Positions 1 through 7,345 of a stretch of DNA of 7,756 nucleotides are shown here, piece by piece (position 1 is the first letter of the stretch; every line of letters starts with the position of its first letter). This DNA is from Chloroflexia bacterium (GTDB taxonomy: Bacteria > Chloroflexota > Chloroflexia > QHBQ01 > JADMIH01). The notes below the pieces were generated by a model. It was not told where the DNA came from and ran no database searches. It worked only from the letters and a program-made list of their open reading frames with translations. Location of the stretch: positions 1 through 7,756 of the forward strand of contig JAICKM010000313.1 of the NCBI GenBank assembly GCA_025927935.1. Direction: 5' to 3'. Both the position numbers and the translations under genes were made by a program.

Positions 1-1
1 C

Positions 2-178
2 TATCGCGGCGACCTGGGCATGAGTCCCGGCCAGAACGGCGGTAGCACCAGCTACGGCATCAGCGTCCCGGCGGGCCAGACCTTTGTCGTCACCGTCTAC
101 GAGGTCACAGCCAATGGCGGCTGTGGTAGCTATACCCTCACCGTCACCGACCCCGCCGGGGCCGTCGTCCGGCAGTAA
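2..178 (+). CDS. C-terminal end of a secreted beta-sandwich protein (partial)
   Basis: The frame is open from the left edge and ends at TAA 176-178, giving 58 residues; the start lies outside the window. The tail is rich in Gly, Ser, Thr and Val. It reads PAGQTFVVTVYEV, then a glycine-rich turn with one Cys (NGGCGSY), then TLTVTDPAG. Alternating beta strands closing with SYTLTV are typical of the bacterial pre-peptidase C-terminal (PPC) and related jelly-roll domains at the ends of exported proteins. I infer that this is the last extracellular domain of a larger secreted or surface protein. Nothing catalytic is visible, so the function of the whole protein cannot be told. A strong terminator follows 11 bases after the stop, so this is the last gene of its transcript. 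Confidence 0.75.
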   Translation, partial: YRGDLGMSPGQNGGSTSYGISVPAGQTFVVTVYEVTANGGCGSYTLTVTDPAGAVVRQ

Positions 179-189
179 TCGGGATGCGC

Positions 190-223
190 AAGCCCCGGAC
201 TCCTAAGGAGTCCGGGGCTTTTT
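190..223 (+). terminator. Intrinsic terminator of the secreted-protein gene
   Basis: A perfect 13-bp inverted repeat (191-203 with 207-219, three-base TAA loop) extends to 14 bp with A190-T220. It is followed by a T run ending at 223. The arms are GC-rich at the base (AGCCCCGG). It starts 11 bases after the stop codon at 178, which is where a rho-independent terminator of the upstream plus-strand gene is expected. The A run on the other side is too short to make it clearly bidirectional. Confidence 0.9.
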
Positions 224-241
224 GCGCAGTGAGTGGTGGCC

Positions 242-262
242 GGGCCGGTTTGAAACCGGCCC
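242..262. repeat. GC palindrome, possible dispersed REP-like element
   Basis: GGGCCGGTTT (242-251) and AAACCGGCCC (253-262) form a perfect 10-bp inverted repeat around a single G, followed by CCTACAA. It lies just beyond the terminator, has no T tract of its own and belongs to no gene. Extragenic palindromes of this shape are often present in many copies in bacterial genomes. Only one copy is in this window, so repeat status is a guess. Confidence 0.45.
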
Positions 263-305
263 CTACAAGCAAAATTGCCGCCTAGCGACAATAGAAAAGG
301 CAAAT

Positions 306-333
306 TTGGAATGGGCTGATAAACCCATTCCAA
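306..333. repeat. Inverted repeat upstream of the candidate omega RNA
   Basis: TTGGAATGGG (306-315) and CCCATTCCAA (324-333) are perfect 10-bp arms around an 8-base loop. There is no T tract on either side, so it is not a classical terminator. It ends 10 bases before the 5' helix of the structured RNA at 343 and overlaps the first seven bases of the putative guide (327-342). It could be a flank structure of the element, a processing signal or a transposon-end hairpin. None of these can be settled from this copy alone. Confidence 0.5.
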
Positions 334-342
334 TACCACTAT
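327..342 (+). other. Putative omega RNA guide segment
   Basis: In IscB systems the guide of about 16 nucleotides lies directly 5' of the omega RNA scaffold, in DNA outside the mobile element. If the scaffold starts with the GGCTGA strand at 343, the guide here would be ATTCCAATACCACTAT. The position follows entirely from the scaffold assignment. No target is visible in the window, and the exact length is unknown. Confidence 0.3.
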
Positions 343-632
343 GGCTGATGCCTACCGTAGCATGAGGGGCCGTCGCCCTCCGAAGATGGACTGTTCAGCT
401 TGGGCGATATACCTCGGCTCTTCTAAAACACTGGGATCAACCTGAGGAGCTAGAAGACCGATAGCGGGTCATATAGATGGGCGGGCGATGCCCACTAGAG
501 CGCAGGAGGGAGTCGGGCAAACGCGCCAGGAGCTGAGTCCTATCGGCAAGGTGTAGACAAGCATAGGTCAATACCTGTCCGTTCCGGCACTACCTACCGG
601 CGCCGGCTAATTCGGAACCGGATAATACAAAA
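343..632 (+). ncRNA. Candidate stand-alone HEARO/omega RNA (IscB guide RNA scaffold)
   Basis: No reading frame of note covers this stretch, but helices are dense. GGCTGA 343-348 pairs with TCAGCT 395-400 and encloses hairpins 348-363 and 364-380. TCGG-TCTTCTA (414-425, C418 bulged) pairs with TAGAAGACCGA (451-461), 11 bp. Inside it lies CTGGG-ATCAA-CCTGAG (431-446). TAGATGGGC (474-482) pairs with GCCCACTA (490-497), A477 bulged. CCTAT 539-543 pairs with ATAGG 563-567, and TCCGTTCCG 578-586 pairs with 613-622. The motif order CTGGGAT, then ATAGCGG 30 bases on, then TAGATGG 13 bases on, then AGAGCGCAGG after the hairpin, resembles the OgeuIscB omega RNA core as I recall it (spacings 28 and 14). 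Its 3' end, TACAAAAGGGAGG, also resembles the region before iscB there. HEARO/omega RNAs are known in Chloroflexota, some without a nuclease gene. No iscB lies nearby. The helices are seen; the family is recalled and unverified, and both ends are approximate. Confidence 0.6.
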
Positions 633-658
633 GGGAGGACCACTGCGGTCCTCCCCTT
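630..658 (-). terminator. Intrinsic terminator of the NlpC/P60 gene
   Basis: GGGAGGACC (633-641) and GGTCCTCCC (647-655) form a perfect 9-bp stem with a 5-base loop. Read on the minus strand, it is followed by TTTTG (632-628). It begins about 25 bases after the stop codon of the NlpC/P60 gene at 682. On the plus strand only CTTG follows, so it works leftward. The same bases overlap the presumed 3' end of the structured RNA, which may therefore share the hairpin as its 3' boundary. Confidence 0.85.
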
Positions 659-681
659 GCTCAGCAGTATTGGGGCGCCGA

Positions 682-1785
682 TTACCGCGCGACGCGAGTG
701 GCGCCGGCGTAATGGGCAACCCAGTAGGGGCTCCATAGGTCGCTCACCGTGACGCCGATGCCGTAGTCGGCAGCGTGGACGATCTTACCGTTGCCGGCAT
801 AGATGGCGATGTGCGAAATACCCTTGCGATAGGTGTTGGCGAAGTAGACCAGGTCACCGGGCTGCAACTGACTGCTGCTAATGTGCGGGCCGGAGGCAAT
901 CTGGCTGCTCATGGCGCGGCCCAGGCCGATGCCGGCCTTGTTGAACACATAGTAGACAAAGCCGCTGCAATCGAAGCCGGAGGGGCTGGTGCCGCCGTAG
1001 CGGTAGGCATAGCCTACATACTTCATCGCCATGCTGACGACGCCACCGGAGGTGCTGCGCGCGACAGGCGGCTGGGTGGCGCCACGGGCGGTGCCCGTGC
1101 GAGCGGTCGTGGTCGTGGTCGCCTTCTTCGCGGTGGCCTGCGTCGTCTTTTTCGGCGCCGGGGCGCTGACCAGGTACGCGGCGGACGCCCAACCCGTGAT
1201 GTTCGAGTTGGAAACCTGATACCAGGAGGCGCCGTTCTTATCCTTGGTCGGACCCTTCAGGATTTGCAGCACCGTACCCTGCCCGGCGGTGGACTTGATC
1301 GTGCCGCCGGGGGTACTGCGCAGGCGAACCGCGACGCCGCCGGGGGTAGCGACTTTCGCATAACCCTTGAGGCTGGCAGGGGCCTTGGCTTTGGTCGTCT
1401 TGCTGCTGCTGGTCGTGGCCTTGCTGGTCGTGCTGCTGCCGCCGGCCGGACCCAGGTAGCGGGTATCGACCCAGCCGATGCGGCCGCTACCGTTGATGCT
1501 CACGCGCCACCAGCTATGGCCCTTATCATCCTTGATCGGACCTTCAAGGATCTGGACTTTATCGCCCTCGCCCAGGGTGCCCTTCACATCGTAACCGACG
1601 CCCGCGCCTTCGCGGAAACGCACGCCGCCGCCGCCGGTATTGGTGACCACGGCGGGCTTATTGGGGCCGACGCCGGCCGCCGCAGCGGTGGGCGCAAACG
1701 ACACGCTCGTCGCCAGTAACGACGACACCGAAAACAGAGCGACTACTACCGCTTGGCGGATATTAACTGCTGAGTAAAGTTTCAT
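682..1785 (-). CDS. Secreted SH3b-SH3b-NlpC/P60 peptidoglycan endopeptidase
   Basis: A 367-residue exported cell-wall hydrolase. NlpC/P60 enzymes cut D-Glu-to-diamino-acid bonds in peptide stems of murein. The N-terminus (MKLYSAVNIRQ, a hydrophobic run, then APTAAAA-GVGP) is a signal peptide, with cleavage likely after residue 37. Two SH3b wall-binding domains lie at about 46-111 (GVRFREGAGVGY to IGWVDTRYL) and 142-206 (VAVRLRSTPGG to ITGWASAAYL). Ser/Thr/Lys/Ala-rich linkers separate the domains. The NlpC/P60 domain covers about 248-367, with catalytic Cys273 in FDCSGF, His325 in ISHIAIYAG and His337 in VHAAD. All three are present, so it should be active. An ATG five codons upstream (1800) touches AGGAGG with no spacer, so I take the ATG at 1785. 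Its nearest upstream promoter is far away (2327-2355). The exact bond and biological role (division, autolysis or turnover) are not shown. Confidence 0.93.
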   Translation of the reverse strand: MKLYSAVNIRQAVVVALFSVSSLLATSVSFAPTAAAAGVGPNKPAVVTNTGGGGVRFREGAGVGYDVKGTLGEGDKVQILEGPIKDDKGHSWWRVSINGSGRIGWVDTRYLGPAGGSSTTSKATTSSSKTTKAKAPASLKGYAKVATPGGVAVRLRSTPGGTIKSTAGQGTVLQILKGPTKDKNGASWYQVSNSNITGWASAAYLVSAPAPKKTTQATAKKATTTTTARTGTARGATQPPVARSTSGGVVSMAMKYVGYAYRYGGTSPSGFDCSGFVYYVFNKAGIGLGRAMSSQIASGPHISSSQLQPGDLVYFANTYRKGISHIAIYAGNGKIVHAADYGIGVTVSDLWSPYWVAHYAGATRVAR

Positions 1786-1794
1786 ACTAAAAAG

Positions 1795-1806
1795 CCTCAT
1801 CCTCCT
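1795..1806 (-). promoter_or_regulatory. Ribosome binding site deciding the NlpC/P60 start
   Basis: Read on the minus strand, AGGAGG (1806-1801) runs straight into ATGAGG (1800-1795). The ATG at 1800 would have zero spacing. The ATG at 1785 lies 15 bases after AGGAGG and 9 bases after the following GAGG. The downstream ATG also begins directly with a normal signal peptide, so it is preferred. Confidence 0.6.
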
Positions 1807-2326
1807 GAAAGATTAGCTGTGCGGCGACCCTGATGCGTATCCGATCCGTACACTATTGCATCTACAACCTTGAAGCCGGATGGAGCGGGGTCGCGTCACT
1901 CCCGCGAAATAACAACCAATCGTTCCGAACAACTATCCGAGCGGTTAGCAGATCGACAACGGGGCTGGCTGCTTCCCGAGCAGGAGACACAGCAGATCGA
2001 GGTACACTGGGGCGCGCCGGCTGGCGACGCGCAGCGTGCGGCGGTGCGGGGAGCACCGGAACAGGGGATTGTAGCGGGGATGCGCGCTGGTGCGAAAGAT
2101 GTGGGCGCTGGACGCGCAGGCCGGTGGGGCCAGCCGGGTGCGCCGTCGCAGCTTACGGGAGCGGAAAGCGATCAAGAACCAGAGGACTAAACGCAGGCGC
2201 TGGGGCACGCGCAGTGCTTCGTTACTGAAAAGTATTTCAGGGCCCAAAGTTCGCCTGCTCCTTCTTGCCTAATCACTCGGTCTTTTGTCGCTGCGGCGAT
2301 AGGGCGTTTGTCCCCTCGCCTGTGGC
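1807..2326 (-). other. Gene-free stretch, possible long leader of the NlpC/P60 gene
   Basis: These 520 bases lie between a strong minus-strand promoter and the NlpC/P60 ribosome site. Several short frames cross it on both strands. They are basic or Arg/Ala-rich, begin with poor start contexts and show no recognisable domain, so I do not call a gene. There is a small perfect inverted repeat CTGAAA-AGTA-TTTCAG (2225-2240). I looked for motifs of the c-di-AMP (ydaO) riboswitch, which controls similar wall hydrolases in other phyla, and did not see them. The stretch could be a long untranslated leader, an unrecognised small RNA or gene debris. Confidence 0.35.
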
Positions 2327-2355
2327 AGAATATCATAGCGCCCAGGGCATGTCAA
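2327..2355 (-). promoter_or_regulatory. Sigma-70 type promoter pointing toward the NlpC/P60 gene
   Basis: On the minus strand TTGACA (2355-2350) is followed after exactly 17 bases by TATTCT (2332-2327). The -35 is a full consensus match and the -10 matches four of six positions (TAT..T). Transcription should start near 2320 and run left, with the first confident start codon about 535 bases away at 1785. Either the hydrolase has a very long leader or an unrecognised RNA lies between. Confidence 0.65.
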
Positions 2356-2366
2356 GCAGGAAAAGG

Positions 2367-2383
2367 TCAATAATGTATCAATA
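2367..2383. repeat. TCAATA direct repeat upstream of a promoter
   Basis: TCAATA occurs at 2367-2372 and again at 2378-2383, 11 bases apart, about one helical turn. It sits just upstream of the -35 box at 2350-2355, roughly -47 to -63 from the expected transcript start. This spacing suits a same-face activator site or an AT-rich UP element. Two six-base words could also be chance. Confidence 0.3.
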
Positions 2384-2683
2384 TCGGGAACTAAGCGCGT
2401 TAGAAATACGTCGCAGGGGACCTTTTGGGGTGGGCCGGAAGCTAAAACATGGTAGCGCCAATTACCCTTTTTCTACCGGCAAACGCCTGATATCACGTTA
2501 GAAAGCGGAATAGAAGGGGGCCGCAGTGTCAGGTAACTATCCAAACCGGGGCTGAAATGATTTTGAGACCCCGGCAATGGGGAATTGGATTTCCGGGACT
2601 TGAGGTCTATCGTGGCAGGCGGATGGGTCCAGCAGCAGAGGACAGTCGGGCAGCGGGCGGAGCACGGTGGCCAGCCGCACACG
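2384..2683. other. Intergenic stretch between promoter and CPBP protease gene
   Basis: I see no gene in these 300 bases. The stretch holds inverted repeats: GCCGG 2434-2438 with CCGGC 2476-2480, and GGTAG 2451-2455 with CTACC 2474-2478. A cluster at 2546-2608 can form two alternative hairpins. None has the T tract of a canonical terminator for the CPBP gene ending at 2684, so how that transcript ends is unclear. Confidence 0.4.
2546..2608. repeat. Mutually exclusive inverted repeats
   Basis: CCCCGG (2569-2574) can pair with CCGGGG (2546-2551) across a 17-base loop. Its CCCGG part (2570-2574) can instead pair with CCGGG (2593-2597), and AGAC 2566-2569 then pairs with GTCT 2605-2608. The two folds exclude each other. 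The element lies 76 to 138 bases beyond the CPBP protease stop codon, in its transcript direction. No T run follows. Confidence 0.3.
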
Positions 2684-3367
2684 CTAATATTCTTGCAGCC
2701 AGCGCCATTCTTCGCGGGCGCGGATGAGTTGCAGCAGATTGATGAGGTAGTGGGCCACCAGTGGGGCCAGCAGGCTGCCGGTGGTCAGGAACAGGACACT
2801 CAGCCCGGCGCCGATCCCGGCGGCGACGATCATGCCGAGGGTGCCTTGCGGGCTGTGCATGATGCCGAAGATGACGGCGAGCACGACGATGAGGATGGGG
2901 GGCGGCACCAGGACGCTGAAGCCGCCCAGCAACAGGCCGCGGAACAGCACTTCTTCCAGCAACACGGCGAGCAGCATGGCGGCGGGCACCAGCAGCCATT
3001 CGCGGCGGGTGCGCGGAAAGACGTTCTTCATGACCACCGGGGAATAGACCCCTTTGCCGAAGCGGCCAATGGCCCAGTGGGTGATCAGGTTGACGACGAT
3101 CTGCGCGGCGAGGCCGACGATGATGCCCACGGCCGCGATCTGTAGCGGGTGGGTAAAGGTCCAGCCGAACTGATCCGGCGGCAGGCCGCTGATGGCGGCG
3201 AGGACCACGCACAGGGCGATAAAGCCGGCCTTGACGCCGTTCTCGACGGGAGCCAGCAGCAGATTCTCCTGGATGGGCACGACACGCAACAGTTTGCCGC
3301 TCTGGTACGTAACCCAGGCCAGCAAGCCGAGCAACAGCAGCGATCCCAGGAGAAAAATCACAAACAT
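2684..3367 (-). CDS. CPBP/CAAX-type intramembrane metalloprotease
   Basis: A 227-residue, very hydrophobic membrane protein with about six to seven helices, starting with MFVIFLLGSLLLLGLLAWV. The family signatures are in order: EEVLFRG (Glu138, Glu139, Arg143), FGIMH (Phe167, His171) and HYLIN (His206, Asn210). In the CPBP (Abi) family these glutamates, histidines and asparagine form the metal-binding, water-activating site within the membrane. The family includes CAAX prenyl proteases and, in bacteria, bacteriocin-immunity and regulatory proteases. Bacteria generally lack prenylated CAAX substrates, so the target here is unknown. All catalytic positions are intact. The next gene upstream ends about 150 bases away, and a promoter stands directly before this start, so it is transcribed alone. 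No Shine-Dalgarno precedes the ATG, consistent with leaderless translation. Confidence 0.92.
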   Translation of the reverse strand: MFVIFLLGSLLLLGLLAWVTYQSGKLLRVVPIQENLLLAPVENGVKAGFIALCVVLAAISGLPPDQFGWTFTHPLQIAAVGIIVGLAAQIVVNLITHWAIGRFGKGVYSPVVMKNVFPRTRREWLLVPAAMLLAVLLEEVLFRGLLLGGFSVLVPPPILIVVLAVIFGIMHSPQGTLGMIVAAGIGAGLSVLFLTTGSLLAPLVAHYLINLLQLIRAREEWRWLQEY

Positions 3368-3374
3368 AGCTGCA

Positions 3375-3404
3375 ATTGTAGCAGCCGCCGATGATGAGTG
3401 TCAA
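3375..3404 (-). promoter_or_regulatory. Promoter of the CPBP protease gene, predicting a leaderless mRNA
   Basis: On the minus strand TTGACA (3404-3399) and TACAAT (3380-3375) are separated by 18 bases; the boxes match the consensus at six and five of six positions. Only seven bases lie between the -10 box and the A of the ATG at 3367. A normal start site 6 to 8 bases past the -10 would fall on or next to the start codon, so the transcript should have almost no leader. Confidence 0.8.
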
Positions 3405-3464
3405 GCGCGCAGCACGGATATCCGGGGCAGGGCTCGCGCGGGCCCCACGGCGCGCCCCCGCCCT

Positions 3465-3489
3465 GTGCGCGGCGGAGCGCCGCAGGCAC
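3465..3489. repeat. GC-only hairpin downstream of the CoA-binding gene
   Basis: GCGGCG (3469-3474) pairs with CGCCGC (3478-3483) around a GAG loop. GTGC 3465-3468 and GCAC 3486-3489 extend it to 10 bp with a two-base bulge. It lies about 26 bases beyond the stop of the CoA-binding gene, where the operon should end. The sequence after it on the minus strand is GC-rich with no T run, so it is not a canonical intrinsic terminator. It may still protect the mRNA 3' end. Confidence 0.4.
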
Positions 3490-3514
3490 GCGCGGTGCTC
3501 AGGCCGCCCCGAAC

Positions 3515-4042
3515 TCAGCCCAGGGTGCGCCGGGCGGTGATGACTCCGGTATTCAAGCCGATGGTGCTCAGGCCACCAAAGAACCGCGCGTGCTCGATCT
3601 TGACGCACGCGTCCATAACCACCTCCAGTCCGGCATCCCGCGCCCGTTGCGCCGCTGCCTCGTTGATCACACCCAGTTGCATCCAGACTACCTTCGCGCC
3701 GATGGCGATGGCATCCTCGACGATGGGAGGAACGGCAGCCGGGTCGCGGAAGATGTCCACGATGTCGACCGGTTCAGGAATGTCACGGAGCGAAGCGTAA
3801 GAGCGCCGCCCCAGGATCTCCTGCTCACGCGGGTTCACCGGGATCACGTTGTAGCCCTCGGCCAGCATATAGATGGCGGCGAAATGGCTCGGGCGGAACG
3901 GATTGGCGGACAGGCCCACCATGGCAATGGTGCGCGCCTGCTTGAGAATCCGCAGGCGGTCGAACGAGGTGGTGGCAAAGGCGCTGCGGTTCACGGGCGA
4001 GTTGGAGCTCACTGCGCCGCTGAAAGTCTCTACATTGGTCAT
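3515..4042 (-). CDS. CoA-binding domain protein (YccU-like)
   Basis: A 175-residue soluble protein with a Rossmann-type CoA-binding fold. Visible segments are IAMVGLSANPFRPSH (39-53, the nucleotide-binding glycine loop), YNVIPVNP (64-71), VDIVDIFRDP (92-101), VVWMQLGV (118-125) and MDACVKIEH (143-151) with the conserved Cys146. The family's substrate and reaction are not firmly known; it resembles the CoA-binding domain of succinyl-CoA synthetase alpha chains without the catalytic half. An N-terminal extension of about 25 residues makes it longer than the usual 135-150. The frame could start further up at 4084, but the ATG at 4042 has GGAAGG with good spacing. It follows the O-acetylhomoserine sulfhydrylase by 61 bases with no promoter seen, so it is probably co-transcribed. 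This pairing suggests a link to sulfur amino-acid or acyl-CoA metabolism. Confidence 0.88.
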   Translation of the reverse strand: MTNVETFSGAVSSNSPVNRSAFATTSFDRLRILKQARTIAMVGLSANPFRPSHFAAIYMLAEGYNVIPVNPREQEILGRRSYASLRDIPEPVDIVDIFRDPAAVPPIVEDAIAIGAKVVWMQLGVINEAAAQRARDAGLEVVMDACVKIEHARFFGGLSTIGLNTGVITARRTLG

Positions 4043-4066
4043 CCTGGGTCCTTCCGTGAGGCATGC

Positions 4067-4091
4067 GCCCGCGGACGGGCACACGCGTGTG
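4067..4091. repeat. Hairpin and palindrome between metY-like and CoA-binding genes
   Basis: GCCCG-CGGA-CGGGC (4067-4080) is a 5-bp hairpin with a four-base loop. It abuts the perfect 12-bp palindrome CACACGCGTGTG (4080-4091). Both lie in the 61-base gap between the two genes. There is no T run, so read-through is expected. The structure could lower expression of the distal gene or serve as an operator. Confidence 0.35.
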
Positions 4092-4103
4092 TCGTAAGAG
4101 TGA

Positions 4104-6321
<2,218 letters not shown>

Positions 6322-6339
6322 AGCGCGCTCCTCTATTCC

Positions 6340-7329
6340 CTATTTCTGCGCCACGGCCTGGATAAACTGCGGCGCAAAGAGGGCCTTGAGCGAGGCAGCC
6401 ACATCGGTGCCGGGCTTGACCTGCTGCTCGCTGACCAGGATCGGGATGATCTCACGCAGCACGGCGGCTTGCGCGTCGCCGGGGATCGGGCTGCTCGTCA
6501 AGACGGTGCGATCTACTAACTCGCGCTTGGCGACAGGCAGGGAAATCTTGGCTTCATCGGCCAGAATCTGGGCCGCATCGTCGGGGTGAGCCAGAATCCA
6601 CTGGCGCGCCCGCTCATAAGCGGCCAGAACCCGGCGCACATAGTCGGGGTGGGCGTCGATGAACGCGCTGCGCGCGTTCAGGAAGCCGTAGCTGTTGAAG
6701 TCAATGTTGCGGTAGATCAGCTTCGAGCCCTGTTCCAGTTCGGTCTGCGCCATGTGGGGATCAAGCCCGGCCCAGGCATCGACCTGGCCGCGCTCCAGGG
6801 CCACTTTGCCGTCGGCATGTTGGAGATTGACCAGTTCGATATCGGCTTGCGTCAGCCCGGCCTCATGCAGGCTGCGGAGCAGGAAGAAGTAGGGGTCGGT
6901 GCCCTTGGTCGCGGCGACTTTCTTGCCTTTCAGTTGGGCCACCGTGGTGATGGTCGAATTCTTACCCACCACGAGCGCGGTCCACTCGGGTTTGGAGTAG
7001 ATGTAGACAGTCTGGATGGGCGAGCCGTTGGCTTTCGCCAGCAGCGCGGCGGAGCCGGCCGTGGAGCCGAAGTCCACGGCGTCGGAGCGGAGAAACTCGT
7101 TCGCCTTGTTGCTGCCGGCGCTGAGCACCCACTTCACGGCAACGCCATCGGCTTTCAGATCGTCTTCCAGCCAGCCGAACTTGCGCAAGACCAGGCTGCT
7201 GGGGTTATAGTAGGCGTAATCCAGGCGAATCTCGGTGGGTTTTTGGGCCGCCACGGTCCCGCCGCACGCGGCGAGCAACGGGAGCAGCAGGACACCAAGG
7301 GCCAGGATCGGAAACAAACGCTTGTTCAC
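6340..7329 (-). CDS. Lipoprotein substrate-binding protein, SsuA-like (sulfonate ABC transporter)
   Basis: A 329-residue extracytoplasmic binding protein. VNKRLFPILALGVLLLPLLAAC is a lipoprotein signal with lipobox LAAC, so Cys22 would be lipidated and the protein anchored outside the membrane. The mature part is a two-lobed SsuA/NMT1-like fold. Marks include the first strand IRLDYAYYNPSS (35-46), VDFGSTAGSAALLAKANGSPI (85-105), LKGKKVAATKGTDPYFFLLR (133-152) and GQVDAWAGLDPH (181-192). These blocks match the E. coli SsuA pattern as I remember it, including the VDAWA segment. The frame could open 22 codons earlier, but GTG at 7329 has AGGAGG six bases before it and starts a proper signal peptide. 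The ribosome site abuts the stop of the ATPase gene. The specific ligand (alkanesulfonate, taurine or another organosulfur compound) is not determined. Confidence 0.9.
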   Translation of the reverse strand: MNKRLFPILALGVLLLPLLAACGGTVAAQKPTEIRLDYAYYNPSSLVLRKFGWLEDDLKADGVAVKWVLSAGSNKANEFLRSDAVDFGSTAGSAALLAKANGSPIQTVYIYSKPEWTALVVGKNSTITTVAQLKGKKVAATKGTDPYFFLLRSLHEAGLTQADIELVNLQHADGKVALERGQVDAWAGLDPHMAQTELEQGSKLIYRNIDFNSYGFLNARSAFIDAHPDYVRRVLAAYERARQWILAHPDDAAQILADEAKISLPVAKRELVDRTVLTSSPIPGDAQAAVLREIIPILVSEQQVKPGTDVAASLKALFAPQFIQAVAQK

Positions 7330-7333
7330 GGAA

Positions 7334-7345
7334 CTCCTCCTTTTA
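7334..7345 (-). promoter_or_regulatory. Ribosome binding site of the binding-protein gene abutting the ATPase stop
   Basis: Read on the minus strand, TAA (7345-7343) is followed at once by AAGGAGGAG, with AGGAGG at 7341-7336 and six bases to the GTG at 7329. The close junction suggests translational coupling. It also decides the GTG start over longer frames reading into the ATPase gene. Confidence 0.8.

Noticed and set aside
306..334. TTGGAA-17-TCCAAT as a plus-strand promoter for the structured RNA
   Set aside because: Both boxes match only four of six positions and are the arms of an inverted repeat. A start near 341 would also leave no guide segment.
343..632. RNase P RNA, tmRNA or a group II intron as the identity of the structured region
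   Set aside because: It lacks the GAGGAAAGTCC-type block of RNase P RNA, a TTCGA tRNA-like end for tmRNA, and a domain V-type hairpin or reverse transcriptase for a group II intron.
775..1719. Long plus-strand frame (314 codons) opposite the NlpC/P60 gene
   Set aside because: It is the mirror of a clear SH3b/NlpC gene in GC-rich DNA. It is rich in Gly, Ala, Arg and Asp, has no domain and has no ribosome site.
1870..2272. Overlapping plus-strand frames (for example 1870-2190 and 2090-2272) as possible small genes or gene remnants
   Set aside because: They have TTG or GTG starts, no ribosome site and no recognisable domain. The basic tail of the second frame is interesting but too weak to call.
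1807..2326. c-di-AMP (ydaO) riboswitch before the NlpC/P60 gene
   Set aside because: Considered because such riboswitches control wall hydrolases elsewhere, but the conserved ydaO blocks I know are not present.
2607..3608. Minus-strand frame of 333 codons overlapping the CPBP and CoA-binding genes
   Set aside because: Arg/Pro/Ala/His-rich shadow in another frame of two genes with intact catalytic motifs; it also crosses the intergenic promoter.
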